Of a stretch of DNA of 64,000 bases, positions 1 through 10,598 are shown piece after piece. Made by a program: the position numbers and the translations under genes. The stretch is taken from contig JBHGNT010000013.1 of NCBI GenBank assembly GCA_043228905.1, positions 9,238,001 to 9,302,000 of the forward strand, read 5' to 3'. How positions within the stretch are numbered: position 1 is the stretch's first letter; every line of letters starts with the position of its first letter. The stretch comes from Azolla caroliniana. Lineage: Eukaryota; Polypodiophyta. The notes beneath the pieces are model-generated. The model searched no databases and was not told where the DNA came from. It saw only the letters and a program-made list of their open reading frames with translations.

Positions 1-291
1 GTTTAAGGTCAACCCTTCTATCTAGATTCTATCTAGGTAACTACTAAGTTACGTGGTTGACTAACTCACTAAATCTAGTTGAGCTTGATATCTCAACATT
101 TGCAATGTATCCTTTGTAAACCCTACTTTAAAAGGGATTTCTTGTTCAATCTTTATTATAGTTCTTCACATTAGTTTATTCTTGTTGAGAGATCAAGCTC
201 AACTTAGTTTATTTAGTTAGTCAACCATGTAACTTCGTAGTTACCTAGATAGAATCTAGTTAGAAGTGTTGACTATAAAGCCTTAAATAGG
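1..291. repeat. Imperfect inverted repeat (foldback)
   Basis: Positions about 8-99 and 183-273 are inverted copies of each other, roughly 90 bp per arm, around an 84-bp AT-rich spacer. Both arms contain the segments GTTGACTAAC and GTAGTTACCTAGATAGA (the latter seen on the complementary strand of the left arm). The inner ends of both arms begin TGTTGAGA and run outward, like the first bases of the TGTTGAG-type copia LTRs elsewhere in this window. It may therefore be two divergent LTR starts rather than a MITE. The left end may extend beyond the window. Confidence 0.7.
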
Positions 292-648
292 ATCTTGTAC
301 TTAAGTGGGATATTCTAGATCCTCCACTCCCAAGTACATTTGTTTAGAATTAGGTGATTAAGCAAGGGTTAATTAGTACCTAATTATGTGATTAAGTTAA
401 GCACGGAAGATTATGTGATATGTGTGTGTATGTGTGTGAGAGGAAGAGAGAGAGGAAGATACACTTATGAACAATGACTAGATGGGAAATGAGTAACTAT
501 ATTAAATTAGCATTATCATCATCAAATACAAAAATACCTACAATGAGGTATATATAGATCTCATGTGCAAGGGTGCACATGTGTGAGGATAATATAGGTA
601 CAAAAGTGTAAGTCCTATATTAAATGTACTTGGGAGTAGACGATCTAG
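292..648. other. AT-rich non-coding stretch with a short inverted repeat
   Basis: I see no gene here. About 28 bp at 321-347 recurs inverted at 624-651, both around the core ACTCCCAAGTACATTT. A GT/GA-rich stretch at 421-460 resembles the 3' part of the LTR at 34780-35230. These are probably LTR remnants. Confidence 0.4.
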
Positions 649-971
649 TGTTGGGAATACCGTAATCTAATGTGGAACAAGATCAACATACTTCTAGGAT
701 AAGATCGTAAATGAATGCACGGTCATAGCTTTGATGGCAGCAAAGACAGAAAAGAAAACAACTAGTACGCAAGAGAGAGAGACAATTAGGCACAATGTCA
801 AGAGTCTATTATAACTTAAAAACGACCCACTAACTAGGTTATAAAGTCAGTTTATATATTGACTGATTTAGGGCAACTACCCTTCTCACGTTTTACATAA
901 ATAGCCTAAGCTTAGTGTGTACAAGAAAAATGGATAATGTGAATACATCCATTAGAAACCCTTATTCAACA
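649..971 (-). repeat. Copia-type LTR (3' LTR of the adjacent RNase H relic)
   Basis: Read on the minus strand this begins TGTTGAATAAGG and ends CCCAACA. The polypurine tract ACAGGGGAG lies immediately upstream on that strand (972-980). This is the layout of a 3' LTR following the RNase H fragment at 1215-1640. Its start differs from the other LTR of this cluster (2056-2507), so the two do not belong to one intact element. Confidence 0.5.
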
Positions 972-1214
972 CTCCCCTGTAATGGGCATATACATTTGAA
1001 ATCTGTAGACCAAAATGAATGTACAATACAGATTGATACAAGGTTTACGAACAATCGAGAATTCGTTCGAGTTGGTGAACTCCGAAGAGCAGAAGGCCGG
1101 ATTGGCCGAGTTCGGAGAGACTGAAGCCGAAGTTCGAACTATCCAGGTTTATTGTCCGAGAAACGTCCTGAGTGTCCGATTTAATTGGACTGATTCTTCA
1201 TGACGCCCATTTGA

Positions 1215-1640
1215 TGCCGAAGGGATCGAAATCAATCCGCTGGGAGACACTTGGTCATTGCATTTGCAACGTTGTCGATTGTAGGTATCTTCTCAAGGCT
1301 GATTTTCCCTGAAACGACACAGTCCCGAACGAAATGATATCGAACATTGATATGCTTGGAGGCGTTGTGATGAACTAGATTTTTCAATAGAACAAAAGCA
1401 CCGACTGTCACTGTAAACCATTGGAGCTAAGCCGGTTTCGGCTTGTCGAAATGTGCAGGCTAGCCGACCGAGCCATAAGGCCTCTTTTGCTGCATCGGAC
1501 GCGGCTATGTATTCGGCCTCGGTCGTTGATGTGGTGTTGCACTCTTGAAGTTTTGATTTCCAGCAAGCGACACACAAATGTCTTTGATCCGGGCCGTGTT
1601 GTTAGCCCTTGACTTGTCCTTTTGTTAGACACTACTCAAC
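1215..1640 (-). pseudogene. Ty1/copia RNase H fragment
   Basis: The minus strand encodes the typical end of a copia polyprotein: WKSKLQECNTTSTTEAEYIA followed by AASDAAKEALWL, the RNase H signature. A frame change follows at about 1300, then residues resembling the C-terminal ANAMTKCLP motif. The upstream side fuses directly to gag-like sequence at about 1590, so protease, integrase and reverse transcriptase are missing. It is a decayed mobile-element remnant. Confidence 0.75.
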
Positions 1641-1966
1641 TCCTGTTAAAGTTGCAGCTTTTGGACCGCGGTGCTTGCAGCGAAGACCTTTTTCAAGTTT
1701 CCCCTAGCTTCCTTTGGCGTCTTGGCATCCCAGATATGGTTGAGTAGCTGATCACCGACATGCAATACATTACCCTATTTGCAGCTTGTTCCCAAGCCGA
1801 GAAGTCCTTGTGTGCCGCATCAAGTTCCGTATCGTTAGCTCCGTCGACTAACTCCAGTAGCCATGCCCGAGCAGGTACATGTGCAACTTGTATGATCAAG
1901 ATGCATAGTTGGATCTGTTGAGCCTCTCCATCGGGAGCGAGCTATTTGTTCCTCGATCCATTCTCT
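1641..1966 (-). pseudogene. Ty1/copia gag N-terminal fragment
   Basis: The minus-strand product contains DAAHKDFSAWEQA and matches, residue by residue with gaps, the start of gag in the plus-strand element at 25144 (DATHRDFSAWEQA). It lies just inside an LTR and primer-binding site (2056-2507), as expected for a gag start. Stops and a frame change break it, and it runs into RNase H sequence. It is non-functional. Confidence 0.75.
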
Positions 1967-2055
1967 CCTTCTTGTTCTTTACCGGGTGTTAGGTTTTGTC
2001 TGTGAGCCTCACTCATCGGCAGTAGAGGATTCTCAACCTTGGTGTTTTGATACCA

Positions 2056-2507
2056 TGAAAAAGCTATTGTGGCGAAAGCGTTGACAAAACCAGCTAGTCC
2101 AGATAACAACAGAACATAGAATGGAGGTTTAATGGAAAGCTTGAGTACACGGGAGAGACAGAGAGAGAGCATAACATAACTCAATTCAAAATAATAATAC
2201 TATGTACATACAAATGTTCTATAGAACACTTTTTATACAAGTCCTTAAAAGTACTGAAAAGTACTTGAATGCTCATACGAGCAATTGACAGTAACTCCAA
2301 GGAATATGCCTACGAACTAGGCTAGGATTGTAGGCTCCAACGGCCTATCGGTTCTCACTATTCTGGAGTACGATTTGGTTCTCCGCTCCGGCTCTAGGTT
2401 CTGGATACCAATCTATCCAGATACCGATCCGGTTCTCCGCTCCAGATATTGATCTGGCTCTGGCTTATTCAGTCGATCCAAATTCGGTTGAGCTTGCCAG
2501 CTCAACA
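2056..2507 (-). repeat. Copia-type 5' LTR, TGTTGAGC family
   Basis: On the minus strand it begins TGTTGAGCTGGCAAGCTCAA and ends CTTTTTCA. The next bases, TGGTATCAAAAC (2055 downward), resemble the initiator-tRNA-Met primer-binding site of copia elements. It is related to the LTRs at 24639, 27904 and 28593. It sits inside the integrase fragment at 2508-2962, whose reading frame runs straight into it, so it inserted there. Confidence 0.75.
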
Positions 2508-2962
2508 TAGATCCTTCATCAAACATTTCATATTCTGGCATCTTCTGTTTTCCCTTTTTATCATCATATTTTTTATGTCTTGCATTTTTTCCATTCCAAG
2601 CATTTGATTTAGACTTACTACTAGAGTTATCAAATGGTTCAGTAGATGGTATCAATGTTGGACATTGTTGTTGAACCTTATTTCAATTTCCACAATAATC
2701 ACTTTCATTTTCAAATTTGTTTCTATCTTCATTTTCATTGTCTTCATCAGAGTCTGCATTCTGTTTTGGGCTGTACCAACTGCCCAACTGATTAAATATC
2801 ACATCATGGATTACTACAATCTTTTTTGTGAAAGGATTATAACATATATACCCTTTTTGTTCCTCTGAATATCCCACAAAAACACATTTTCTAGCTTTTG
2901 GATCAAGCTTACTTCTTACTTCAGCAGGTACATGAACATAAGAAAGGCATCCAAACACTTTT
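2508..2962 (-). pseudogene. Ty1/copia integrase C-terminal fragment
   Basis: The minus strand encodes MFGCLSYVHVPAEVRSKLDP and then KCVFVGYSEEQKGY, the hallmark end of the copia integrase domain (the GCL.YVH block and the FLGY-like block). A Lys/Asp-rich linker follows after a stop. It is truncated on the left by an LTR insertion and on the right by gypsy element A. A minus-strand copia gag/protease relic lies on the far side of A (23449-24610), so both may be remains of one element split by A, with a deletion between them. Confidence 0.75.
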
Positions 2963-3398
2963 TGTTACCCGGCCGGTAAGAAGGCTTAAGGATGTTCAGA
3001 CTAGAGTGTGAAAGGAATAGTTTATTTGGGAACTGTTGTAATTATTTTATTAATATGGACGGACGGACCAGAATTGGTATGCCAATCCGGATCCAGACCG
3101 ATTCCGAATAGGTGCTGGTTGGCACCGTTTTGTACTTCGCACCGGAGACCTATATAAAGGCCCGGTTACAATGTAATTGACATCGGATAATTAATAGAAC
3201 TTATTGTTGTAACCTTTCAGTATTGATTACCGTTCTGTACTCATTGTGATATCTTACGCGTGTAATGACGTATTGCTAAGTAACCAATTAAGGTCTAATT
3301 AAGCGTTGTGTCGTAAGTCATCTTGCCGTAACACCCTTTGGTGAAGTGTCTTAAGTGGACACCCTGTGTTAGCCTGTTGTCCGGCCCTAGGATTAACA
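2963..3398 (+). repeat. 5' LTR of gypsy element A
   Basis: It begins TGTTACCCGG and ends GATTAACA. A TATA box, TATATAAAGG, is at 3151-3160, and the block CAACACCCTTTGGTGAAGTG is shared (but for its first bases) with the 3' LTR. The sequence just downstream, TTTGGCGACCACG, is in the position of a tRNA primer-binding site; I cannot name the tRNA. Confidence 0.85.
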
Positions 3399-3449
3399 CA
3401 GTTTTTGGCGACCACGATTCCTGCACAATCGCAGTGAACAACGGCGGGA

Positions 3450-6212
3450 ATGGATGACTAGGCCAACAGACGACTCGGTTACGGAGAGAGCACGAAGACT
3501 TGCTAAACGACGAAGGCGGCGAGAGGCTTTCAAGCAAGCGGCAGAAGAAATCCGATCGGATCGATCATTTTCCAAAGTGATCCGGAAAGTGGCGGAGGAG
3601 TCACTCCGTCTGCAACAAAACGCTTACCCGGACGAAGGAAGCAGCTTAAGCAGCCTCCGGGAAGCGGAATCCCTTCTCCAGGCCTTGGCCGGAAGAGTCG
3701 GCGAATTCGAAGCATTTTCGGTGCTGGAATCGGATTCGGAAGGGGGTTACAGCGCGCACACGAACTATTGCAGCAGTAACGACACCCCAGGAGGACCGGA
3801 GGACGAGGAGTCGGATACATTATCGACACCGGAACCAGAATTGTCAGACCGGGAACCTCCGGCACTAGACGTGGAGCAACCTTCGGAGACAGAAGAAGAC
3901 AAAGAAAGACCTCCGACACCGGAAGTCGATCCAGCAACACCAAAGGAAGACCGGCAAAGACCTCCGACGCCGACGGAACAGTAGGAAAGACCACCGACAT
4001 CGCCAGCCCGTGTACCAACACCAGACGACGACATGCCGTTCCAGTACTCCAAGTATAGGGATGACCTGGACGCAGAGGCTCATGTTCACACGTTTCAATA
4101 AATATGGGAGGCAAACCATGTGTCACAACGGTTAACCGCGGCCGAAGAGGAACGATCTAAGATAGCCGAATTCGGCGTGACATTGGAAGGACCGACCGTA
4201 GGACCCCAACACCATCACCACCTTTGCGAACTTGAAAGATAAATTCTTGCACTTCTTTCAGAAGGAGGTGGACTAGAGAGAAATGGTGGGCCTATTTTAT
4301 ACCATCCGGCAGGACCCTGGGGAGAGCATTCTGCAGTTTGTCATCCGGTTTCAACGGATGCACAGTCAGCTTACCCGAACACCTCCGGAGGAAGAAACAC
4401 GGGCTATATGCCAAGAATACACGTTCCCGATGAACAACGCTCGGCCACAACCAAGCTTAGAATCAAACACAGAAAACGGGAATGAATGCACGACACAATG
4501 GAGAGGAGTACACAGGATGTTTACGTGGAAAACCCAAAACATGGGGAAAAACCACGGCAGTCCACTGACTGCTAACTATCACTATGTAACAATATACATA
4601 TAGATGAACACAGAGGCAACGACCTCTTGTTCACTATCTTCGCTACAGGTGGCGATTACAACAGAGATACAAACTCTTCGTCTCTTTCTCTCTCTCCCTC
4701 TCTCTCTGTACACTGTTGCACTCTAATCTAGCACCAACAAGAATGACAACAACATCATAATTCCCTGTTTGCCCTAAGTCATATTTATACTAATATGACT
4801 TTTCGGCTATTTACAAATATAGCCATGATGGACTCTCAGAAACATATTTACGAATATGTCCCTTCATCCGGTGAGCACTTCTGACCGGGCCTTCACCATC
4901 CGGCTCTTGCCGGGTACTCCTCATCCGGTTCTCACTGGGTCTTCCGAAGCCGGGTACTCGTCATCCGGTTCTCACCGGGTCTTCCGTAGCCGGGTACTCG
5001 TCATCCGGCTCTCACCGGGTCTTCACCATCCGGCTCTTGCCGGGTACTCGTCATCCGGTTCTCACTGGGTCTTCCGTAGCCGGGTACTCGTCATCCGGCT
5101 CTCACCGGGTCTTCACCATCCGGCTCTTGCCGGGTACTTGTCATCCGGTTCTCACCGGGTCTTCCGTAGTCGGGTACCCGTCATCCGGCTCTCACCGGGT
5201 CTTCACCATCCGGCTCTTGCCGGGTACTCGTCATCCGGTTCTCACCGGGTCTTCCGTAGCTGGGTACTCGTCATCCGACTCTCACCGGGTCTTCCGTTGC
5301 CGGGTACTCCACATCCGGTTTCGGCCTCGGCCGAGTTTGCTCATCAGCATTGTTCTTCTCACTTCCCATCTGGAGGGACCTGTCTCCCAACACTATATTC
5401 TTAGCCACGCTCCAGGAACCTCTACGAACGGTATGCACGATCATCGACTTTCGCACATCGTCAACCAGGTCATCGACCGGGTTAGAGAAATGGAGAAAAC
5501 GAGCTCTTGGCTAACAATGGGAGCCCTCCAACGAGCGTTACCAACCGATGAGGATCTCCGGTTCCGGCAAGCAATCCAATGCACGACGTGCTTGAATTCC
5601 GGACTCTTGGCACTAGAGTGCACCATGCGGATGCACTGCTTACTCTGCCAATCTATGAGCCACACGATGGACCGGTGCGAATATAACTTATTGAATCGGC
5701 AAGCACCACCAGTCCGGCAAATCAAGCCACGTAGCAGCTGAGACGAAGATGATGAACGTTGGCGGCGAGAGGAGCGATATCGACCGGCACAGGATGTCTG
5801 GTACGGCGATCGATGAGACAACTATGACCGGTACGAGAGATATGACAGGTACCGAGATTACAATGGACAGTACGAGCATTACAACCGGGATCAATCCCTC
5901 GTGTATCACCAACGACAGGAAGATTACGAGAGATATGACGACCAACCCCATCAAGGGTACCGCAACAAAAAGAACTTTAATAAAAAACGGCATTTCAAAA
6001 AAGGGAGCCACCCACGTGAACCGGAACAAGGTGCCTCAAGCAGCCAACCGGACCAAAGCCCCGCGGTTACCACAGGTCCTCCACTGGGTACAGGAAACAA
6101 TGCCGAATCCAGCAATACCCGGAAAGCATATTACTATTATTGCTAGCAAGAAGGACATTATAGTAATCAATGTCCGGCAAAGAGCTATGACAAGCGACCG
6201 ACAGTAAACATG
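3450..6212 (+). pseudogene. Gag of gypsy element A, interrupted
   Basis: The reading frame starts near 3454 and first encodes a charged N-terminal region with repeated RPPTP motifs. The Gag core follows (SKYRDDLDAEAHV, matching SKFREGTDAEAHV of element B). Two zinc-knuckle-like CCHC blocks lie at about 5580-5690 and a third near 6150. Stops at about 3982, 4099 and 4274, and a solo LTR at 4431-5392, break it. A young gypsy element sits just after the third knuckle. Several stops lie where element B has Gln or another sense codon. It is dead. Confidence 0.8.
4431..5392 (-). repeat. Solo LTR of the element-C copia family with 90-bp tandem repeats
   Basis: On the minus strand it starts TGTTGGGAGACAGG and is homologous to the LTRs of element C (40788-41415 and 50489-51061). 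Shared blocks include the one around GTGGAAAACCC and the AGGTCGTTGCCTCTG-type segment. Its promoter half carries tandem repeats built on CCGGGTACTCGTCATCCGG. The segment starting CTTCACCATCCGGCTC recurs at about 5022, 5112 and 5202, a 90-bp period. It lies within gag of element A. I find no target duplication. Confidence 0.75.
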
Positions 6213-6217
6213 GTAGT

Positions 6218-6674
6218 TGTTAATCGGCTAATTACTAACTACTACCGATACAGAAGAGTGAACGTCGCTACTCAACGTTCTAACAAGGAATTGTGTTTTA
6301 CGAACGGATTTATACTATATTAATCGGTAATTACCGTGATCGTTACTTAGTTATAAATTAGGAAGCTTACACTTAAGATCATAGACAATAGAAGGAACAC
6401 AGAATCCGTACAAGATATTCCTAACTTAAACTTATATTACTAAATAAAACGACCTTTCTTACAATGCCTTCGGTTCCCTTTTATAGGTATACCGAAGGTC
6501 TTTTCTCATCAAGAACTATTCCTACTTACTATCAAGATTTACAAAATTATCTAACTAACCTAGTTCTCTTCGTTTACTGCTGAGTCATTGATCCGAACAG
6601 TCGATCCGAACCGACTCTGTTTTCGACGCTTTCCCACTTGTTCGGTAAAACTGACTGTCCGGGTCCGGGTAACA
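6218..6674 (-). repeat. 3' LTR of gypsy element B
   Basis: 457 bp, beginning TGTTACCCGGACCC on the minus strand. A TATA box (TATAAAAG) is at 6485-6478 on that strand. It matches the 5' LTR region at 15136-15915 almost base for base. Confidence 0.92.
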
Positions 6675-6718
6675 CTTGGCACGTCCGTGGGCTAGGACCT
6701 TGTCCAGCGAACCCACGC

Positions 6719-9379
6719 CTATTCCTGTAGCTCTTCATCCGAATCGTTCAGAATATCAAAAATCGAAGGCTCATCTGGCCTTGGATGTATTCCACCTATA
6801 TCTTCCTCTTCATCTTCATCTGTGTCACAGTCGTCCTTCGGAGCAGGTTGTGATTCGGTTGGCTGCTCTGGTTCGCTTCTTCCGGAAGCTTGAATACCAG
6901 GAGTCTTGCTGGTTCTTTCGGCTTCGATTTTATCCAACTGGACGGAAGTGCCTATATCATTTTTGTCGAATTCTTGCATAATACGTTGAATTTCTTCTCT
7001 GTAAAATGCCGCAATTTCGTCCATATCTTTCATGATATCCTCTTGGATATTGTCAATATCCTTTTGTGCCATTTTAAAAAAACCTGCACCTTGGACCTGA
7101 CGGTTATTTTTGTCGGCACGCAATAACTGTAATTCCGCCGCTTGTGCTGTCCATAACTTCCATCCTTGCGCAAGGGATTCATCGATCATTTTCTTTGCTA
7201 GGTTTCGATGTTTCCCTATGATGTGCTGCACTTTGTCCCTAGTGATGCTTGCGACGTATTGTGCGGTCTGCAACTCTTTTTGTAAATCCGTAATAGTGGT
7301 TCGGTTCTCACTTTCAGCTCGCATTAGTTTGGATTCGGCTACATATATATCCAGCCGTCTTTGTTCCGATATCTTCCGAATTTCGTCCAGTTGTTGTTCT
7401 AATGCCGATTTCTCTTTACTCCATTCCTCCTGCTGTTCCGTCATTCTTCTGTTGACTTCTTCAAGACTCCGCTCTTTTTCTGTCAATTGACTTTCCTATG
7501 ACACTATATACCTTTCGAATTCTTCAATTTGTTCGGTATATGTATGATTGGCCGTCTTAGCTTCTTCTAGATTTTTCTGTAATTCGTTTATTACTTGATT
7601 TTTTTCTTCGAGAACTTTGTATTGACCATTCTGAATGGTTTCTATTTGTTTCTCTAATTCTGTAGTTCGAAATACAGCATTGTTGGCCCTTGTTGTTTCT
7701 GCTTGACGTGCTTTTTCAGTGTCCTCCAATTTCTGCTGCCATTCTGACTCCGACACCATAAGCCGTGCCTGTGTTTCCCATTTGTTTAGACTTTCCTTTA
7801 GTTCTTTATTTTCTGCCTGTATGTTACAAAACTGATGTTTCAGCACCTCCGCCGATGCTGATACACTTTTGTATCTTTCAGCCATATCACTGGCTTCTTT
7901 GCGTACCGTTTCATATTCTTTATGAATTTCGACCAGTGCTCCATGTAATGGTGGCATTTCAATAGCCTCCCCTTTATTCTGTGCACTTCTTTTCCGGCCT
8001 ATTTTTTCTATCTCTGCTTTTTCTTGAGGTTCCAACACTCCTCGTAAGGCTTTCTGTATCATTATTCGGTCATTATGTTCTTGAGCCAGCCGTTCTGATA
8101 CTTCTGTCAGTCTTTTAGCCAACCATTCAAGTAGTTCGTATGAAGTTCCGAACTGTAAAATGGCAGCTAATTCATGTGCTGCTGGTGGGATATCCAAGTA
8201 CCCATGTGCTTCCCGAATTGCTACTTTTGAAGATTGTCCTTGGTGAGGTTGTGTCGAAACGCTCTCATTCCCTGGTTTTAGTACTTCTGTTACCACAGGC
8301 GTATTCGAATTTTCATTTGTGCGTTGTCTTTTCGGTGCTGATCCCTCACTGTTTTCTGGTTGGAATTGCCGATTAGCCTTTTGTTTAATCCTTGTTCTTT
8401 GTCGCATCTTCTCTGCTTGTTGTCGATTTTCTGTCGGCTGTTGCTTGTTTATCAAATTGTCAACTGTTTCTTGTTCTGCTGCTCGTTGCCTGTTTTCGGA
8501 ATTCTCTGGTCTTGGTGGTTCCGACTGAGGCATATTTGTTTGTATATTATCGGCATGTGCCGATTCTTCTTCTATCCATTCTTCATGTACTACCTGTCGG
8601 TGTCTTCGTGGTGCTTGTACTATCGGTGGTCTTCTTGACTGAACAGGAGTTTCCGATTCTTGAATCGGAAACAATACCGATAACCAACGACCAAAAATTT
8701 GCTTCATCGGTTTTCCTGTTTTTACCCCTTGTAGCTGCTCTCTCAGAGCTTCCCCCGACAATAGTGGCCAGTTGAAATCCTCTTTTTCGTATGCGGCTAT
8801 GATAAACCCAGCCCTTTTTTTCGGCATACAATAAAAACGAGGACTGACAAATCCCACCTCTAATAAAAATCTAGCCACTTCATGAAAAAACTCATCCCGA
8901 CCTCCATAAGTCTGATATGCTTTTGCCGAGGGTGAGTATTCCCCGAAATACGATTGGAGTGCTTCTGATGAAGGTTTTTTAACTGCCTCAAAGCCTCCTC
9001 TTGGCATCTGTAATGCATTTCGTATTTTCTTTGTGGTGATTTTGGTGATGTCTATTTGTTGTATCAATTCTTCTGCCTGCGGATGAGGTTCCGCTTCTGC
9101 TACTTTGATGAAACCTTGTAAGTTTCTCTCATGAAGCCACAATCGCAGTTCTTCAGATACAGGAATCGGCATGACTTCTGTGTTTCCTTGTTCAGAATCA
9201 CTTGTCGATGACAGTTGCAGATCTGCAAAGTTTCTGTAGCGATGAAAATAAGAAAAACAGAGTTTGGGCGAACTAGGGCACGAAGGAGGCTCAGACTGTT
9301 TCGATATCTGCACTCGTTTCTGTTGTTTTGGCGACACAGACGATACAGAAATATGCTTTAAAGATATTAACTTATGCAT
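6719..9379 (-). CDS. Accessory coiled-coil ORF of gypsy element B (unknown function)
   Basis: One frame of 886 codons, split by a single TAG at 7496-7498 (627 + 255 residues with the same frame on both sides). The start ATG at 9379 lies about 200 bp after the integrase stop. Residues about 1-240 form a globular domain that I do not recognise, with YFGEYS near residue 141, FYCMPKKRAGFIIA and GRWLSVLFP. A Gln/Glu/Pro-rich linker with a PKRQR nuclear-localisation-like motif (about 348) follows. Long heptad-rich coiled coil covers about 395-820. The C-terminus is acidic with SIFDIL. No signal peptide or membrane segment is visible, so it is not an obvious envelope protein. A degenerate homologue occupies the same position in element A. 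A structural or trafficking role is conceivable but unproven. Confidence 0.75.
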
Positions 9380-9483
9380 GATGACTTAAAGAATAGTAAT
9401 TGCTATTAATGTAGGAATTAATTAGTATTCACTCTACGTGTAGTGGTTGTACTCCTTACTAATAATCATGCAATTCCTCTTTC

Positions 9484-9491
9484 TATTTATA
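9484..9491 (-). promoter_or_regulatory. TATA box upstream of the accessory ORF
   Basis: TATAAATA on the minus strand lies about 105 nt before the accessory ATG at 9379, between integrase and that frame. The placement would suit an internal promoter giving a separate mRNA. A 20-nt A run (9580-9561 on the minus strand) lies upstream. Transcription is inferred, not shown. Confidence 0.4.
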
Positions 9492-9584
9492 GTCGATTCA
9501 TATTGTTATGGCAAGATTGTATTTCTGCATTTGACAAGAACTATTGAGTGAGTTAGTTAGTTTTTTTTTTTTTTTTTTTTCTTT

Positions 9585-10598
9585 TTACTCTTCCGTTTGA
9601 ATAAACGGATTTACCGGCATATCTCCCAAATACGGTTTAAGCCGAAATCCATTGACCCATTTCGGTAAAACCTCTCCGGTTAATGATCCCAGTTGGTACG
9701 TACCATTTTTACTATTAATTATCCATACTGGACCTGTCCATCTATACCGGAGTTTCCCAGGCATAAGTCCCATTCTTGTCTGGAATACCAATACCGGTTT
9801 CCCAATTTCGAATTGCTCTTCCGATTTCCTTCGATGTCGATTTACGAATGCCTTGATTTGTCTCTGCTTATGTTCTAGTGCTGACATTGATTGAATCCGT
9901 TCTTCTTCTAATACTAATAAAGCCTCTTTGCGTATCTGCTCCGATTCTATTTCATTTAACTTATTCGTTGCTTGGATACGAAGTGTCGGAATTTGAAATT
10001 CGATCGGCATAACGGCTTCGAGTCCGAATGCCATTCGGAAAGGTGTTGATTTTATGGATGTTTTGTACGAAGTACGATATGCCCATAATGCACTATTTAA
10101 CTTTTGATCCCAATCAGTACGATTTTCATTCACTATTTTCTTTAAAATTGTTTGAATTGTTTTATTTGTCGATTCTGCCAATCCATTAGCTTGGGGATAG
10201 TAAGGCGTACTTTTCTTATGAACTACGGCATAGTAATTGGTTAATTCGTTAATTAACTTGTTGATAAAATGAGTGCCTTGATCGCTTACCAATTCTATTG
10301 GGCAACCGAATCGACACCATATATTCTCATACAGGAATTTTGCTGTGGATGCTGCTGTATTGTCCCTGAGAGCTTTTGCTTCAACCCATTTTGTGCAATA
10401 GTCAGTCGCAACTATGATATATCGATTACCGGTTCTTGCATCTGCTGGTTTGAATGGGCCAACAAAATCTAAGCCCCATTTCTGAAATGGCTCAAGAGGT
10501 AAAACCGGTTGAAAAGGCATTCGATCCTTTTCGGTTGGTTGCCCCATTCTTTGACACAAATCACATTTCTTACAGTATTCGTTAGCATCTTTCATCAC
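9585..10598 (-). CDS. Integrase of gypsy element B
   Basis: 337 codons from an internal Met; the true domain starts upstream in the same frame. The HHCC zinc-binding module is completed by KKCDLCQRMGQ. The DDE core is intact: Asp in GLDFVGPF, Asp in VSDQGTHF, Glu in NGLAESTNK. A C-terminal basic region with RYRWTGPVW follows. It inserts element cDNA into host chromosomes. The frame is -1 relative to the Gag-RT frame; the shift can be placed at an A7 run (10799-10805). One TGA (10689-10691) remains between that point and the core, so integrase may not be made efficiently by this copy. Confidence 0.88.
   Translation of the reverse strand: MMKDANEYCKKCDLCQRMGQPTEKDRMPFQPVLPLEPFQKWGLDFVGPFKPADARTGNRYIIVATDYCTKWVEAKALRDNTAASTAKFLYENIWCRFGCPIELVSDQGTHFINKLINELTNYYAVVHKKSTPYYPQANGLAESTNKTIQTILKKIVNENRTDWDQKLNSALWAYRTSYKTSIKSTPFRMAFGLEAVMPIEFQIPTLRIQATNKLNEIESEQIRKEALLVLEEERIQSMSALEHKQRQIKAFVNRHRRKSEEQFEIGKPVLVFQTRMGLMPGKLRYRWTGPVWIINSKNGTYQLGSLTGEVLPKWVNGFRLKPYLGDMPVNPFIQTEE

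Noticed and set aside
3454-4126. Antisense frames of up to 198 codons over A gag
   Set aside because: They oppose a recognisable Gag frame and consist of biased composition only.
6719-9379. Envelope-like glycoprotein, as in Athila-type elements
   Set aside because: Position fits, but there is no signal peptide, membrane anchor or Cys-rich ectodomain; the protein is coiled-coil rich.
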